This document shows positions 1 through 8,339 of a stretch of 64,000 nt of DNA, in pieces (position 1 is the first letter of the stretch; every line of letters begins with the position of its first letter). Source of the stretch: Bordetella genomosp. 9 (GTDB lineage Bacteria; Pseudomonadota; Gammaproteobacteria; Burkholderiales; Burkholderiaceae_B). The DNA lies in contig NZ_NEVJ01000003.1 of assembly GCF_002261425.1 (NCBI RefSeq), positions 372,001-436,000 on the forward strand. Direction: 5' to 3'. The notes under the pieces were generated by a model. It was not told where the DNA came from. It saw nothing but the letters and a program-made list of their open reading frames with translations, and did no database searches. The position numbers and the translations under genes are program-made.

Positions 1-216
1 CTTGTTGATGACCTGTTGCAGGGGCCGCCCCGGCGGCACGTCCGTGCCGAGTACGTCCACGACATTGGCGCTGCGGGTGAGCACTTCCAGGGTATCGGCC
101 GACAGGAGCAGGAGCGCGGCGTACGGCTGCACGGCGCCGGGAATACGTATGGGTTCCTGGGCGCAGCGGTCCAGATCCCACTGCGTGGAGGAGGCTTGCG
201 ATTCTTCTTGCGGCAC
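1..216 (-). CDS. Bacteriophytochrome N-terminus (partial, cut by window edge)
   Basis: Only the first 72 codons are visible; the gene continues past base 1. The protein opens with a GTG codon at 216 preceded by a good ribosome site (ACGGAG, about 7 bases upstream). Residues around Cys18 read DRCAQEPIRIPGAVQPYAAL, matching the conserved start of the PAS-2 domain of bacteriophytochromes, where this Cys holds the biliverdin chromophore. The usual IQPHG is VQPYA here, so the family's His is replaced by Tyr. By family knowledge the whole protein would be a red/far-red sensing histidine kinase with PAS, GAF and PHY domains; none of these can be checked because the sequence ends. The call rests on one short but characteristic motif. 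Confidence 0.75.
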   Translation of the reverse strand, partial: MPQEESQASSTQWDLDRCAQEPIRIPGAVQPYAALLLLSADTLEVLTRSANVVDVLGTDVPPGRPLQQVINK

Positions 217-406
217 CAGATCGCTCCGTTGCGTTGGGTGACTCGGTGCCGGTTGGCAGGGCGCTAGGATAGCACTCGCGGCGTGTCGTTTTCGCCATCG
301 CGCCGGCCCTGTCGCGCGCGGCTTGCCGTGTCTCGGGGACAGGAAGAATGAGGGGTGTTTCGTCAGCAAGTTTCGGGCCCGGGGGCCTTGCTTTATAGTC
401 CCGTCC

Positions 407-1720
407 ATGGAGACACAAGACCAGGGGCGGCAACAGCCCCAGACCGGGCAGTCGAAGACCGCGCCGGACAAACGAACGCCCGATGGCGGCTCGCAGTCGG
501 ATGGACTGTTGGACTCGCGACGATCGTGGATCGTCGCCACCATGGCGCTGATCTGCCTGGGCATGTCCTTTGGCGGGCCCTTGATTTCCGTGGTGGGGCT
601 GAAGGCCATCGCCGCCGATATGGGCGGCGCGCGATCGGTGCCGGCATTGGGCAGTTCGCTGGCGTGGCTGGGGTCCGCGGTGGGCGGCATCGTCATGGGG
701 CGGGTGGCCAATCGTTTCGGCGTGCGCTGGACGGTGATAGGCGGGTCGCTATCGGTCTTCACGGGACTGGCGATCTCGAGCATCGGCGAATCCTGGGCCT
801 TGTACCTGGGCCACGGCCTGTTCATCGGCCTGCTGGGACTGGCCGGCCTGAATGCGCCGCTCTACGTTTACGTCAGCCATTGGTTCGAGCGGCGGCGCGG
901 CTCCGCGCTCGCGCTGCTGTCCAGCGGCAATTACGTCGCCGGCATCGTATGGCCGGTCATCTTCGAATCCGTCATCGATCGCTACGGCTGGCGTGCCGCC
1001 ATGGTCGGCTATGGGCTGGTCCAGGTGGCGCTGGTGACGACGCTGGCATTGATCTTCCTGCGGCCGCCGCCGGCGCCTGGCGCCGCGGCCGGGCCGGCCG
1101 CCGCGGGCCACACCGGCCGGATCGCCGGCATGCGGCCCAACACGGTGTTCGTCCTGCTGGGCGCCGCGGGCTTCCTGTGTTGCGTGCCCATGGCCATGCC
1201 GCAGGGCCATCTGGTGGCGCTGTGCACCGATCGCGGCCTGCCGGCCACGGTGGGCGCGGCCATGCTGTCGATGTTGCTGGCGGTGGCCTTCCTGAGCCGC
1301 CAGGCCTGGGGCCTGATCTCCGACCGGATAGGCGGCGTGCGCACGGCCCTGATCAGTTCCGTGATGCAGATGGTGTCGGTGTCGGGCTATCTGTACGTGA
1401 CCCAGCAATTCGGGCTGTTCACCGTTTCGCTCGTCTACGGCCTGGGATTCAGCGCCTTGATCCCGGCCTACGTCCTGTCCGTCCGCGCGATATTCCCGTC
1501 GCGGGAGGCGTATTGGCGCGTGCCCTCGATGCTGCTGATGACCGGTTCCGGCATGGCCACCGGCGGCTGGGTGGCGGGCTTCCTGTACGACCGCTACGGC
1601 AGCTACGACCCCGCCTTCACGCTGGGCCTGGCGGCGAACGTGCTGAACCTGGTGCTGCTGCTGACGTTGACGCAGCGCCTGCACGGCGGCTTCCGCCTGC
1701 CGGTCATGGGGCGCGCCTGA
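407..1720 (+). CDS. MFS transporter
   Basis: A 438-residue permease with about 12 hydrophobic helices after a hydrophilic N-terminal stretch of roughly 40 residues. The loop after helix 2 carries an MFS motif A variant (GRVANRFGVRW), and the equivalent loop in the second half reads SDRIGGVRTA. Such proteins move small solutes across the inner membrane, often by proton symport; organic acids would fit the surrounding catabolic genes, but the substrate cannot be read from the sequence. I chose the ATG at 407; an in-frame TTG at 323 would add 28 residues of unlikely composition. A TATAGT box lies just upstream at about 395. The gene stands alone on its strand, divergent from the phytochrome. Confidence 0.85.
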   Translation: METQDQGRQQPQTGQSKTAPDKRTPDGGSQSDGLLDSRRSWIVATMALICLGMSFGGPLISVVGLKAIAADMGGARSVPALGSSLAWLGSAVGGIVMGRVANRFGVRWTVIGGSLSVFTGLAISSIGESWALYLGHGLFIGLLGLAGLNAPLYVYVSHWFERRRGSALALLSSGNYVAGIVWPVIFESVIDRYGWRAAMVGYGLVQVALVTTLALIFLRPPPAPGAAAGPAAAGHTGRIAGMRPNTVFVLLGAAGFLCCVPMAMPQGHLVALCTDRGLPATVGAAMLSMLLAVAFLSRQAWGLISDRIGGVRTALISSVMQMVSVSGYLYVTQQFGLFTVSLVYGLGFSALIPAYVLSVRAIFPSREAYWRVPSMLLMTGSGMATGGWVAGFLYDRYGSYDPAFTLGLAANVLNLVLLLTLTQRLHGGFRLPVMGRA

Positions 1721-1811
1721 GCCGCGCCGGCCCTGCGCGTGCCAGGCCCCCGCGAGCCGGCCGGGCCAGGCCGGCAAATGGCGTCTACGCGCCTTGCGGT
1801 ACGCTAGTCGC

Positions 1812-2642
1812 ATGAAGATTCAACTGCTCTCCGACCTGCACCTTGAAACGAATGCGGACTTCACGCCGACGCCGGCGCCCGATGCCGATCTCCTGATCCT
1901 GGCGGGCGACATCGGCTCCTACCAGGCGGGCTCCAGGCTGACCGGCGACGATTTCGGGCTGGAACGGTTTGCGCCACGCGACCGTTGGCCGGTGCCGGTC
2001 GTCTACCTGCCCGGCAACCACGAATACGACGCGCATGATTTCGACGCCGCACACGATCGCCTGCGCGCGGTCTGCGACCGCCTGGGCATCGCCTGGCTGG
2101 AGCGCGAAACGCGGGTGATCGATGGCGTGCGCCTGGTGGGCACGACGCTATGGACCGATTTCGACGCCATGGCCAGGCCGGGCGATACGCTGACCCAGGT
2201 CCTGAGCAAGCGCGGCAAGGCTTTCCGCGCGGCGAACTTCTACCTGGAAAAAGCGCGGACGACGCGCGGCGGGCTGCCTTTCATGGCGGAAGAACTGCGC
2301 GAACATTCGCTGGTCTGCCAGGCCTGGCTCCGCGCCGCGCTGGCCGAGCCCTTCGATGGCCCGACGGTGGCGGTGACCCACTTTGCCCCGACGCTGGCGA
2401 GCGCCGATCCCCGCTATGGACTGACGCCGGGCACCGCGGGCTTCTGCAACAGCCTGGACGAGTTGATCCCGCAGGCGCGGATGTGGCTGCATGGCCATCT
2501 GCACCATGCTGTCGATTACGTGCAGGATGGCTGCCGGATCGTATCCAACCCGCTGGGATATGCATCCAAGGGCGAGCAGGAAGGCTTCCGCCCCACGCTG
2601 GTCCTGGACGTCGATGCGACCCCGGCTTCCAGGCAAATGTAA
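1812..2642 (+). CDS. Calcineurin-like metallophosphoesterase
   Basis: A 276-residue cytoplasmic phosphoesterase. The dinuclear metal site of the family is complete: SDLHLE near residue 7, AGDIG near 32, GNHEY near 67, THFAP in the middle and HGHLHH near the C-terminus. These supply the Asp, His and Asn ligands that bind two metals and activate water for phosphoester hydrolysis. The substrate (nucleotide, phosphoprotein or other diester) cannot be predicted. The ATG at 1812 places the first motif seven residues in, as in relatives; an upstream TTG at 1794 adds six residues and is less likely. It lies 91 bases after the MFS gene and 74 bases before a small lipoprotein gene on the same strand. 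Confidence 0.88.
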   Translation: MKIQLLSDLHLETNADFTPTPAPDADLLILAGDIGSYQAGSRLTGDDFGLERFAPRDRWPVPVVYLPGNHEYDAHDFDAAHDRLRAVCDRLGIAWLERETRVIDGVRLVGTTLWTDFDAMARPGDTLTQVLSKRGKAFRAANFYLEKARTTRGGLPFMAEELREHSLVCQAWLRAALAEPFDGPTVAVTHFAPTLASADPRYGLTPGTAGFCNSLDELIPQARMWLHGHLHHAVDYVQDGCRIVSNPLGYASKGEQEGFRPTLVLDVDATPASRQM

Positions 2643-2716
2643 GCACGCGGCATATACCTTGCAGGTCGAGGGGGGTACGCCGCCCGCGGGCGGTTTTCTG
2701 CAAGGAGACCTCGACC

Positions 2717-2881
2717 ATGAAAACGACAATCGCAGCCTTGATGATGGCGGTCGCGCTGACCGCCTGCAACAAATCCTCGGATACGCCGCCGCCTTCGTCC
2801 AGCAGCGGCGCCAGCTCGCAGTCCGGCGCCGCCGCCGCGCCGCCGGGACTGGGCGCCCTGGGCGGCAATACCAAGAAGTAA
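2717..2881 (+). CDS. Small lipoprotein, hypothetical
   Basis: A 54-residue protein with a strong Shine-Dalgarno (AAGGAGA at about 2702-2708). The N-terminus MKTTIAALMMAVALTAC is a lipoprotein signal with a lipobox ending in Cys17, so the mature peptide would be about 38 residues anchored in a membrane by lipid. The mature part is Ser, Pro, Gly and Ala rich (SSDTPPPSSSSGA), probably disordered, with no domain I recognise. Small lipoproteins of this kind are common in Bordetella and relatives and mostly uncharacterised. Its stop codon ends exactly one base before the stop codon of the convergent Bug gene, leaving no room for a separate terminator. Confidence 0.75.
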   Translation: MKTTIAALMMAVALTACNKSSDTPPPSSSSGASSQSGAAAAPPGLGALGGNTKK

Positions 2882-3865
2882 TCAGTTCACCGTGGCGTGG
2901 GATTGCTGCACGATCACGCGCCAGCGGTCGATCTCGTCGGCCAGGAATTTCTTGAAGAATTCCGGCGACTCCGTCATGGGGGCGGTGCCCAGATCTTCCA
3001 GCTGCTTGCGGAATTCCGGCTTGGAGACGGCCTGGTTCACTGCCTTGTTCAGCTTGTCGATGATGGGGCGGGGCGTACGGGCCGGCGCCAGGATCGAATA
3101 CCAGGTGGCGACTTCCATGCCCTGGACGCCCGCTTCCGCCATGGTGGGGATGTTGGGCACGGCGGGGAAGCGCTTGGCGCTGGTGATGGCCAGCGCCTTG
3201 ACCTGGCCGCTTTCGATCAGCTGCTTGCTGCTCGGGATATTGACGAACGTGAAGTCGGCTTCGCCGCTGATGACCGCCGTCAACGACGGCGCGGATCCCT
3301 TGTAGGGCACGTGCGTGGCGGTGATGCCCGCCTTCGTCTTGAACAGCTCGCCGGCCAGGTGCTGGGTGCTGCCGCTGCCCGCCGACGAGAAGTTCAGCTT
3401 GCCGGGATGCTTCTTGCCATAGGCGATCAGCTCGGCCACCGAATTGACCGGCAGCTTGGGATTGACGAGCAGCAGGTTGGGGGCTTCCGCGAAGATCGCG
3501 ATGGGCTCGAAGTCCTTGACCGCGTCGTAGTCGAGCTTGGGGTATAGCGTCACGTTCACCGCGAGCGCCGTCGACGACAGGGTCAGCGTATAGCCGTCCG
3601 GCGCCGAGCGCGCCACGTAGGACGCGCCGATATTGGTGCCCGCGCCGGGCCGGTTTTCCACCACGATGGGCTGGCCCAGAATGGGGCTGAGCTCCTTGGC
3701 GATCAGCCGCGCCGCGACGTCGTTGCCGCCTCCTGGCGCATAGCCCACGACCAGTTTGATCGGATGGTCCGGATAGTTGGCCGTGCCGGAACCTTGCGCC
3801 CGCGCGCAACCGGCGGCCAATGTCAGGCCCGATAAGACCACCGCGATGGAAGTAAGGAACTTCAT
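2882..3865 (-). CDS. Bug/TctC family solute-binding lipoprotein
   Basis: A 327-residue tripartite tricarboxylate transporter-type receptor. The signal peptide ends in the lipobox LAAGC (Cys20), so unlike most Bug proteins in this window it should be lipid-anchored. Family hallmarks are present: YAPGGGNDVAARL after the first strand, ENRPGAGTNIGA, APDGYTL and HVPYKGSAPSL. Bug proteins bind carboxylates or other small acids in the periplasm; here no tctA or tctB membrane gene is nearby, so the transporter it serves is not visible. The start at 3865 gives the expected signal; the longer frame to 3997 adds residues unrelated to the family. It is convergent with the small lipoprotein gene and alone on its strand. 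Confidence 0.9.
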   Translation of the reverse strand: MKFLTSIAVVLSGLTLAAGCARAQGSGTANYPDHPIKLVVGYAPGGGNDVAARLIAKELSPILGQPIVVENRPGAGTNIGASYVARSAPDGYTLTLSSTALAVNVTLYPKLDYDAVKDFEPIAIFAEAPNLLLVNPKLPVNSVAELIAYGKKHPGKLNFSSAGSGSTQHLAGELFKTKAGITATHVPYKGSAPSLTAVISGEADFTFVNIPSSKQLIESGQVKALAITSAKRFPAVPNIPTMAEAGVQGMEVATWYSILAPARTPRPIIDKLNKAVNQAVSKPEFRKQLEDLGTAPMTESPEFFKKFLADEIDRWRVIVQQSHATVN

Positions 3866-4062
3866 GGTGCTGTCTCCGTGTCGTTTATGTACTGGCCGCG
3901 GAGACGCCTGATCCAAGGCAATGTCCACGGTCAGATGTTTATGCGCCTGCGCCGCCTCTGCCTGTGCGTCTGGATCGTGCGGCAGGTATGCGGGCAAGCG
4001 CGTTTCTTATAACACCGAAGAGATCGCCTATCGTCGTCATCCGGGCGCCGGACGTACTGCGG

Positions 4063-4638
4063 TTATCCCTGAGTCCGGGTCAAGTGGGCGCGGCGCAGCC
4101 GCTCGCCGACGCGTTGCAGCCAGGCCGTCCACGGGGCGGCCTCGCGCTGCCGGGGCTGAAACAGCATGGCCGGCGGCGCCGTGCGCGGGGACGCGCCCTG
4201 GGTGACACGCAGCGCATGGCGCAGGCGATCCGCCGGCGGAAACACGAAGGACGCGCACATCCGGTCGACCGCCGCCGCGACGTCCTGCCAGTCGTCGGTA
4301 TGGCTGATCGTGTAGTCGTGGCCTTCGTGGCTGATCGATAGCCAGCGCTGCTGGCTGCCGCCGATGAAAAACCGCAGCGCCACGATATCGCGCGACCTGC
4401 CGAAGGACGGCGCGGGGCAGGGGCCGATGTAGGCCGCCCGCGCCGCTTCCAGTTGCTGCTGCATGGCCGCCAGACGCGCCGGCGCGCTGCCCTGCGAGGG
4501 CTCTATCTGGAGCATCAGGCGCGTATCGCCCAGGCGCAGGGCAAGCACGAAACCGGCGCGGGACATGTCCGCGTCGTCCAGTTCCCATTCGTCCGGCATG
4601 TCGAAGGCGAGGCCGATATGCGGATGGCGATAGTGCAT
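4063..4638 (-). CDS. Hypothetical protein, about 191 aa
   Basis: A 191-residue protein without signal peptide or membrane segment. The N-terminus (YRHPHIGLAFDMPDEWE) and the two central stretches ALRFFIGGSQQRWLSI and DYTISHTDDWQDV recall small DcrB/PsbP-like folds that begin with 'fully expressed' beta strands, but the resemblance is weak and I do not claim the family. The C-terminus is Arg rich. The ATG at 4638 is favoured because AAGG lies about 8 bases upstream; a GTG at 4647 is the alternative. The gene is isolated, with about 200 bases to the upstream end of the Bug lipoprotein gene and 300 bases of promoter region on its other side. Function unknown. Confidence 0.65.
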   Translation of the reverse strand: MHYRHPHIGLAFDMPDEWELDDADMSRAGFVLALRLGDTRLMLQIEPSQGSAPARLAAMQQQLEAARAAYIGPCPAPSFGRSRDIVALRFFIGGSQQRWLSISHEGHDYTISHTDDWQDVAAAVDRMCASFVFPPADRLRHALRVTQGASPRTAPPAMLFQPRQREAAPWTAWLQRVGERLRRAHLTRTQG

Positions 4639-4875
4639 CTGGAACACCTTGGAAATCGCGCGCGGCGGCGGGTGGATCCGCCATGCGCCGGAGAAACGGA
4701 CTAGCCCGAAGGATTTTGTTTTTTAGCGGAAAGCGGACCGCGAGCGCCAGGGGAAAAGGGGGTTCTACGCAAAGCGGTCCTGGCGGGGCATACAGCGGAT
4801 GTGGCTGCACGGATTAAGCAGCGCCGGCCGCCCGTGGGTGCCACCGGCCGGGCCGCTGTGGAGGGCGGCGCGGCG

Positions 4876-4905
4876 TTGACAGGCAAATCCCGGCATGGCT
4901 AGTAT
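4876..4905 (+). promoter_or_regulatory. Sigma-70 type promoter of the Bug-fumarase-GntR set
   Basis: TTGACA at 4876-4881 and TAGTAT at 4900-4905 are separated by 18 bases, close to the sigma-70 consensus. The predicted start of transcription falls about 40 bases before the Bug start codon at 4952, which has the ribosome site GGAGGAG. Position and strength are inferred from sequence only. Confidence 0.7.
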
Positions 4906-4915
4906 GTATATACAT
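4904..4915. promoter_or_regulatory. Palindromic operator candidate ATGTATATACAT
   Basis: A perfect 12-base palindrome overlaps the -10 box. Its core TGTATATACA resembles sites bound by GntR-family regulators. The GntR/UTRA gene that ends this cluster (7548-8288) is the natural candidate to bind it, so binding here would block polymerase. The pairing of regulator and site is inference. Confidence 0.55.
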
Positions 4916-4951
4916 TAATATTTATACAGACATATAAAACCTGGAGGAGAC

Positions 4952-5929
4952 ATGAAATTCAAGGTTATCGCCGCGGCCTGCGCCCTGTACGCCGGCATCA
5001 GCGGCAGCGCTGCCGCCGCCGACTATCCATCGCATGCCATCACCTGGATCGTGCCTTTCGCGGCGGGCGGTCCGACCGACGCCATGGCGCGCAATATCGC
5101 CAACCGGGTCGGGCAGGAGCTCAAGCAGACCATCCTGATCGAGAACGTCGCCGGCGCGGGCGGCACCATAGGCGCGGCCAAGGCGGCCAAGTCGACGCCC
5201 GACGGCTACACCTTCCTGGTCGGGCACGTCGGCTACATGGCGGCGGCGCCTTCGCTGTACCAGCGCCTGCAGTACGACCCGGTCAAGGATTTCGAGGCGG
5301 TGTTCCGCTTCCCGGATACGCCGCTGGTGCTGCTGGTGGGCGCAGGATCCCCGCAGAAGGACGTGAAGTCGCTGGTGGACTACGCCCGCGCGAATCCCGG
5401 CAAGCTGAACTTCGGCAATGCCGGAGTCGGGTCGACCTCGCATCTGGTGGCCGCCATGTTCGCCGCGCAGGCGGGCATCCAGATCACGCCCATTGCGTAC
5501 AAAGGGGCGGGACCGGCGATGAACGACCTGATGGGCGGGCAGGTGGACGCCATGTTCGACCAGACCAACACGGCCCTGCCGCAAACCCGTGGCGGCAAGA
5601 TACGCGCGCTGGCCTTGACGTCGACCGCGCAGATGCCGCAGTTTCCCGGCGTGCCGACCCTGGCGTCCAGCGCGGTGCCGGGCTTCGAGGCGTCGACCTG
5701 GTATGGCCTGTACGCGCCCAAGGGTACGCCGCGCCAGGCCATCGATACGCTGTACGCCGCCTGGCAGCAGGCCTTGAAGGACAAGGACTTCACCGGCAAG
5801 ATGACGGAGCAGGGGATCCAGTTGCTGGATGCGGGCCAGTACGCGCCGGCGGCATTCCAGGCCTACACCGCCGATGAGGTGAAACGCTGGACCGGTGTCA
5901 TCGAACAGGCCGGGATACCGAAGCAGTAG
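4952..5929 (+). CDS. Bug/TctC family solute-binding protein
   Basis: A 325-residue periplasmic receptor with a Sec signal ending near SAAAA (about residue 23). Family landmarks are VPFAAGGPTDAMARN, ENVAGAGGTIGAA, TPDGYTF, and IAYKGAGPAMNDL; the Asp in GGPTD and the Gly-rich loops form the ligand pocket in Bug structures. It is the first gene after a clear promoter and is followed by a class I fumarase-like gene, so a dicarboxylate such as tartrate, fumarate or malate is a reasonable ligand guess. The ATG at 4952 has GGAGGAG about 6 bases upstream. The gap of 87 bases to the next start suggests one transcript. No permease subunits accompany it. Confidence 0.92.
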   Translation: MKFKVIAAACALYAGISGSAAAADYPSHAITWIVPFAAGGPTDAMARNIANRVGQELKQTILIENVAGAGGTIGAAKAAKSTPDGYTFLVGHVGYMAAAPSLYQRLQYDPVKDFEAVFRFPDTPLVLLVGAGSPQKDVKSLVDYARANPGKLNFGNAGVGSTSHLVAAMFAAQAGIQITPIAYKGAGPAMNDLMGGQVDAMFDQTNTALPQTRGGKIRALALTSTAQMPQFPGVPTLASSAVPGFEASTWYGLYAPKGTPRQAIDTLYAAWQQALKDKDFTGKMTEQGIQLLDAGQYAPAAFQAYTADEVKRWTGVIEQAGIPKQ

Positions 5930-6016
5930 GCCGGCTTTCGGGGCGCCGCCGCGCGTCCCGGAACGACCATCGCGGCGGCCACGTCCCGCCATTCCACGTT
6001 CCGCCCTTCAGCACAC

Positions 6017-7567
6017 ATGCGCGACATCCACGCCGAAGACATCGTCACCAGCATCGCCGATGCGCTGCAGTTCGTCAGCTATTACCATCCGGCGGATTTC
6101 GTCGTGGCCCTGCGCCGCGCCTATGAGGCCGAGACCCGGCCCGCCGCGCGCAACGCCATGCTGCAGATCCTGATCAACAGCCGCCTGAGCGCGCGCGCGC
6201 ACCGGCCCATCTGCCAGGATACGGGCGTGGTGCACGTGTATGCGCGCCTGGGCATGGATGCCCGCATCCGCGGCGAGCCGGGCAAGCCGACGCCCACGCT
6301 GCAGGCGCTGGCCGATCGTGCCGTCGCGCGCGCCTATGGCTGGCCGGACAATCCCTTGCGGGCGTCGGTCATACGCGAACCCTTGGGCAAACGCATCAAC
6401 ACCCGCGACAACACGCCGGCCGTGCTGCACGTGGAGCTGGTCGAAGGCGATGGACTGCGGCTGACGGTCGCGGCCAAGGGCGGCGGCGGCGACGTCAAGG
6501 CGCGCTACACGATGCTGAATCCCAGCGATTCCGTGGCCGATTGGGTGGTCGGGCAACTGCCCGGCATGGGCGCGGGATGGTGCCCGCCCGGCAGCCTGGG
6601 CATAGGCGTGGGCGGCACGCCGGAGCAGGCCATGTTCATCGCCAAGCGCGCGCTGTTCGAGCCTATCGATATCGACATGCTGCGCGCGCGCGGCGCCTGT
6701 ACGCCGGCCGAATCGCTGCGCCTGGCGCTGTACGAGCGCATCAATGCGCTCGGCATCGGCGCGCAGGGACTGGGCGGCGACCTGACCGTGCTGGACGTGA
6801 AGGTCGCGGAGGCACCCACGCATGCCGCGCTGCAGGCGGTGGCGATGGTCCCCAACTGCGCGGCCACGCGCTTCGTCTCGTTCGACCTGGACGGCTCGGG
6901 ACCGGCGCGGCTGGAGCCGCCCGATCCTGCGCTGTGGGACGGCCTGCCCGACGCCTTGCCGCTGGACGAGGGCCGCCGCGTCGATCTCGACAGCCTGACG
7001 CGCGACGACGTGGCGCAATGGCGCGCGGGCGAAACGCTGCTGCTGTCCGGCACCTTGCTGACCGGACGCGACGCCGCCCACAAACGGCTGGCGGACATGC
7101 TGGAACGCGGCGAACCCTTGCCGGTGGATCTGCGCAACCGCGCCATCTACTACGTCGGGCCGGTGGACCCGGTGGCGGGCGAAGCCGTGGGGCCGGCCGG
7201 GCCCACCACGTCGAACCGCATGGACAAGTTCATGCCGGCACTGATGGCAAGCACCGGGCTGCTGGTGTCGATAGGCAAGGCGGAGCGGGGCGAACAGGCG
7301 GCCGCGGCCATCGCGCGGGCGGGCGGCGCCTACCTGATCGCGGTGGGCGGCGCCGCCTATCTGGTTTCGCAGGCGGTGCGCGCGGCGCGCGTGGTGGCCT
7401 TCGCCGACCTGGGCATGGAGGCCATCTACGAATTCCAGGTGCGCGACATGCCGGTGACCGTGGCGCTGGACGCGCACGGGGGCTCGGTGCACAGGTTCGC
7501 GATATACAATGCCGGGTCCGAAACGCATGAAAGGGTCGCGACGTCCGATGGAGCCGCGTTACGCTGA
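6017..7567 (+). CDS. Class I fumarate hydratase / L(+)-tartrate dehydratase-like Fe-S enzyme
   Basis: A 516-residue fused alpha-beta hydratase of the oxygen-sensitive [4Fe-4S] type. Three cluster Cys are visible: RPICQDTG near residue 64, GWCPPGS near 193 and VPNCAATR near 280. The C-terminal beta domain shows GPAGPTTSNRMD and FADLGMEAIYEFQV, both standard. The family adds or removes water from dicarboxylates (fumarate to malate, or tartrate to oxaloacetate). At 516 residues it is slightly shorter than E. coli FumA. Which substrate is used cannot be settled; its place between a Bug receptor and a GntR regulator suggests an inducible catabolic enzyme rather than the housekeeping fumarase. The 3' end overlaps the start of the GntR gene. 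The start at 6017 lacks a strong ribosome site. Confidence 0.88.
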   Translation: MRDIHAEDIVTSIADALQFVSYYHPADFVVALRRAYEAETRPAARNAMLQILINSRLSARAHRPICQDTGVVHVYARLGMDARIRGEPGKPTPTLQALADRAVARAYGWPDNPLRASVIREPLGKRINTRDNTPAVLHVELVEGDGLRLTVAAKGGGGDVKARYTMLNPSDSVADWVVGQLPGMGAGWCPPGSLGIGVGGTPEQAMFIAKRALFEPIDIDMLRARGACTPAESLRLALYERINALGIGAQGLGGDLTVLDVKVAEAPTHAALQAVAMVPNCAATRFVSFDLDGSGPARLEPPDPALWDGLPDALPLDEGRRVDLDSLTRDDVAQWRAGETLLLSGTLLTGRDAAHKRLADMLERGEPLPVDLRNRAIYYVGPVDPVAGEAVGPAGPTTSNRMDKFMPALMASTGLLVSIGKAERGEQAAAAIARAGGAYLIAVGGAAYLVSQAVRAARVVAFADLGMEAIYEFQVRDMPVTVALDAHGGSVHRFAIYNAGSETHERVATSDGAALR

Positions 7568-8288
7568 ACTGACCAGGACGCTGATCAAGGACATCGCCGA
7601 CGGTGTCTATCCCGTTGGGGGCAGCCTGCCGTCGGAAATCGACCTGGCGGGCAAGTACGGCGTCAGCCGCGGCACCGTACGGGTGGCGCTGGAACGCATC
7701 CAGACCCTGGGCCTGATTACGCGGCGCAAGCGCGCCGGTACCCGCGTGGAAGCCTCCGCGCCGCGTGCCACCGAATACGGCCCCACCATTTCCACCGTCG
7801 AAGAACTGGTGCAGTACGGCGCCGATACGGAACGCGTGGTGCACAGCGCGCGCGGCATCGTGGTCGACATGGCGCTGGCGGACCGCCTGGGCCTGCCGCC
7901 GGGCAGCCGGTGGACGCACATCCAGACCTCGCGGACCAATCCGCTGTCGCCGGATTATCCATTGGCGTGGTCGCACCTGTACGTGCCGCAGGACCTCGGG
8001 CCGCGCATACGCCGCGCCATGGAAGACAATCATCAGGCGCTGGTCTGCGACCTGATCTGCCAGGCCACCGGCCGCGTGGTCAAGGAAATCCGCCAGACGG
8101 TGCGCGCGGTGGGCGTGCCCGCCGCGATCGCGCAGTCCCTGGGCACGGCGCCCGATGCCCATGCGCTGGAATTCGTGCGCCAATACTACGACCAGTCGGA
8201 CAAGCTGTTCGAAGTCGCCGTCAGCCTGCATCCGGCCGACCGATTCAGCTATACCACGGTGCTGCAAAGGCAGGCGCCGTCCCGCTGA
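7548..8288 (+). CDS. GntR family regulator with UTRA domain
   Basis: About 246 residues. The N-terminal winged helix is typical (AELTRTLIKDIADGVYPVGG, LPSEIDLAGKYGVSRGTVR, then GLITRRKRAGTRV). The C-terminal half, including MALADRLGLPPGSRW and the VRQYYDQSDKLFEVAVSLHP stretch, fits the UTRA effector-binding fold of the HutC subfamily. It probably senses the substrate handled by the upstream fumarase-like enzyme and represses the Bug promoter at 4876, where a palindrome overlaps the -10 box. In-frame starts exist at 7509, 7527 and 7548; I chose 7548 because it reduces the overlap with the fumarase gene to 20 bases and AAGGG lies upstream, but this is uncertain. The next gene is convergent. Confidence 0.88.
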   Translation: MEPRYAELTRTLIKDIADGVYPVGGSLPSEIDLAGKYGVSRGTVRVALERIQTLGLITRRKRAGTRVEASAPRATEYGPTISTVEELVQYGADTERVVHSARGIVVDMALADRLGLPPGSRWTHIQTSRTNPLSPDYPLAWSHLYVPQDLGPRIRRAMEDNHQALVCDLICQATGRVVKEIRQTVRAVGVPAAIAQSLGTAPDAHALEFVRQYYDQSDKLFEVAVSLHPADRFSYTTVLQRQAPSR

Positions 8289-8339
8289 ACGTTCCCTGTG
8301 CGCGTCCGCCGGGCCAGGCGCTGGCCGCCGGCGGCCGCC

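Larger units (their letters stand above)
4639..4951. other. Intergenic region, about 313 bases
   Basis: No convincing gene lies here; short frames in it have no recognisable product. The right third is strikingly AT rich for this DNA and holds the promoter and palindrome described separately. The left part is ordinary GC-rich spacer. Confidence 0.6.

Noticed and set aside
323-406. TTG-initiated N-terminal extension of the MFS protein
   Set aside because: Adds 28 atypical residues; ATG at 407 precedes the usual hydrophilic leader.
355-1815. Long open frame overlapping the MFS gene
   Set aside because: Arg/Gly/Ala-rich shadow of a real membrane protein gene; no domain, no ribosome site.
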